DNA of 64,000 bases. Source: Rhodobium gokarnense (GTDB lineage Bacteria; Pseudomonadota; Alphaproteobacteria; Rhizobiales; Rhodobiaceae). Below, in pieces: positions 63,861 to 64,000 of this stretch. The notes under the pieces were generated by a model that worked only from the letters and a program-made list of their open reading frames with translations, was not told the origin of the DNA and did not search any database. Both the position numbers and the translations under genes were made by a program. The DNA lies in the NCBI RefSeq assembly GCF_025961475.1, contig NZ_JAOQNS010000006.1, positions 124,001 through 188,000 on the forward strand, in the 5' to 3' direction. Numbering within the stretch: the stretch's first letter is position 1; each line of letters begins with the position of its first letter.

Positions 63861-64000
63861 GGGAGAGGCGGCATCTGGCGAATGGGGCGAACAAAGCAAG
63901 AGCGAACGGATGCCGAACCATTCTAACGCTTTCGATGATTGCTAGCTCGTCTGGTGTCACGTCCGTTTATGCGCATAACGGTCGAGGCGCCAAGCATCTC

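Noticed and set aside
63923..64000. Possible C-terminus of a leftward gene entering at the right edge
   Set aside because: Only 25 codons before a stop, with no recognisable sequence; could be chance.

Overview
The window is GC-rich, densely coded chromosomal DNA from an alphaproteobacterium, most likely of the order Hyphomicrobiales (Rhizobiales). The signs are paired DUF1127 genes beside a LysR regulator, DUF2927 and BcsS-type proteins, a betaine-lipid btaAB pair, a hisS-hisZ-hisG cluster, glcDEF, a CIRCE-controlled groESL and the order-typical palindromic intergenic repeats. The genus cannot be fixed from the sequence alone. No rRNA, tRNA, transposase, phage or CRISPR array is visible.

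Layout. 0-10 kb: a partial secreted protein, gshA (glutathione synthesis), a DUF937 protein, two DUF1127 genes divergent from a LysR regulator, a SoxW-like thioredoxin, a glutamine amidotransferase and an EamA exporter. 9-11 kb: btaA-btaB (betaine lipid synthesis) with a possible Pho box. 11-18 kb: two AT-richer genes that look acquired, namely a coiled-coil protein with a PD-(D/E)XK-like C-terminus and a leucine-rich-repeat protein with ten near-identical 66-bp repeats. Between them lie recQ and a Tat-exported dioxygenase-fold protein paired with a ferric-reductase-like membrane protein. 18.5-27.5 kb: a 3' fragment of lutC, a manganese (yybP-ykoY) riboswitch with mntP, the coupled gntR-lutA-lutB-lutC operon, and a divergent three-gene TRAP transporter; together these read as a lactate uptake and oxidation locus. 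27.5-34.3 kb: a DUF3422 protein, cytochrome c and the glycolate oxidase genes glcD-glcE-(DUF4870)-glcF. 34.8-40.4 kb: an XRE regulator, an L,D-transpeptidase, two DUF2927 paralogues, a CheZ-like phosphatase and tag. 40.5-45.8 kb: CIRCE-groES-groEL, then a secreted phytase-like esterase behind four Pho-box-like heptamers, then a His-rich secreted protein. 46-51.5 kb: a Crp/Fnr regulator, a BcsS-like protein and hisS-hisZ-hisG. 51.5-56.8 kb: a DUF2278 protein divergent from an AAA ATPase, a YnbA-like CDP-alcohol transferase, DUF427, an EamA transporter and a secreted protein behind a CtrA-type box. 57-63.6 kb: a sigma-54 activator, a polysaccharide flippase with a GNAT protein, a copper chaperone behind a CueR-like operator, and a TipF-like degenerate EAL protein.

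Themes. Oxidation of 2-hydroxyacids (lactate and glycolate) is concentrated between 19.7 and 34.3 kb. Phosphate-starvation remodelling is suggested by btaAB and the phytase-like gene, both with Pho-box-like sequences. Metal homeostasis is represented by the Mn riboswitch/mntP and the CueR-like site/copZ. At least four families of palindromic intergenic repeats occupy the gaps. The strongest candidate for something undescribed is the leucine-rich-repeat protein whose near-identical repeats vary mainly at predicted surface positions.
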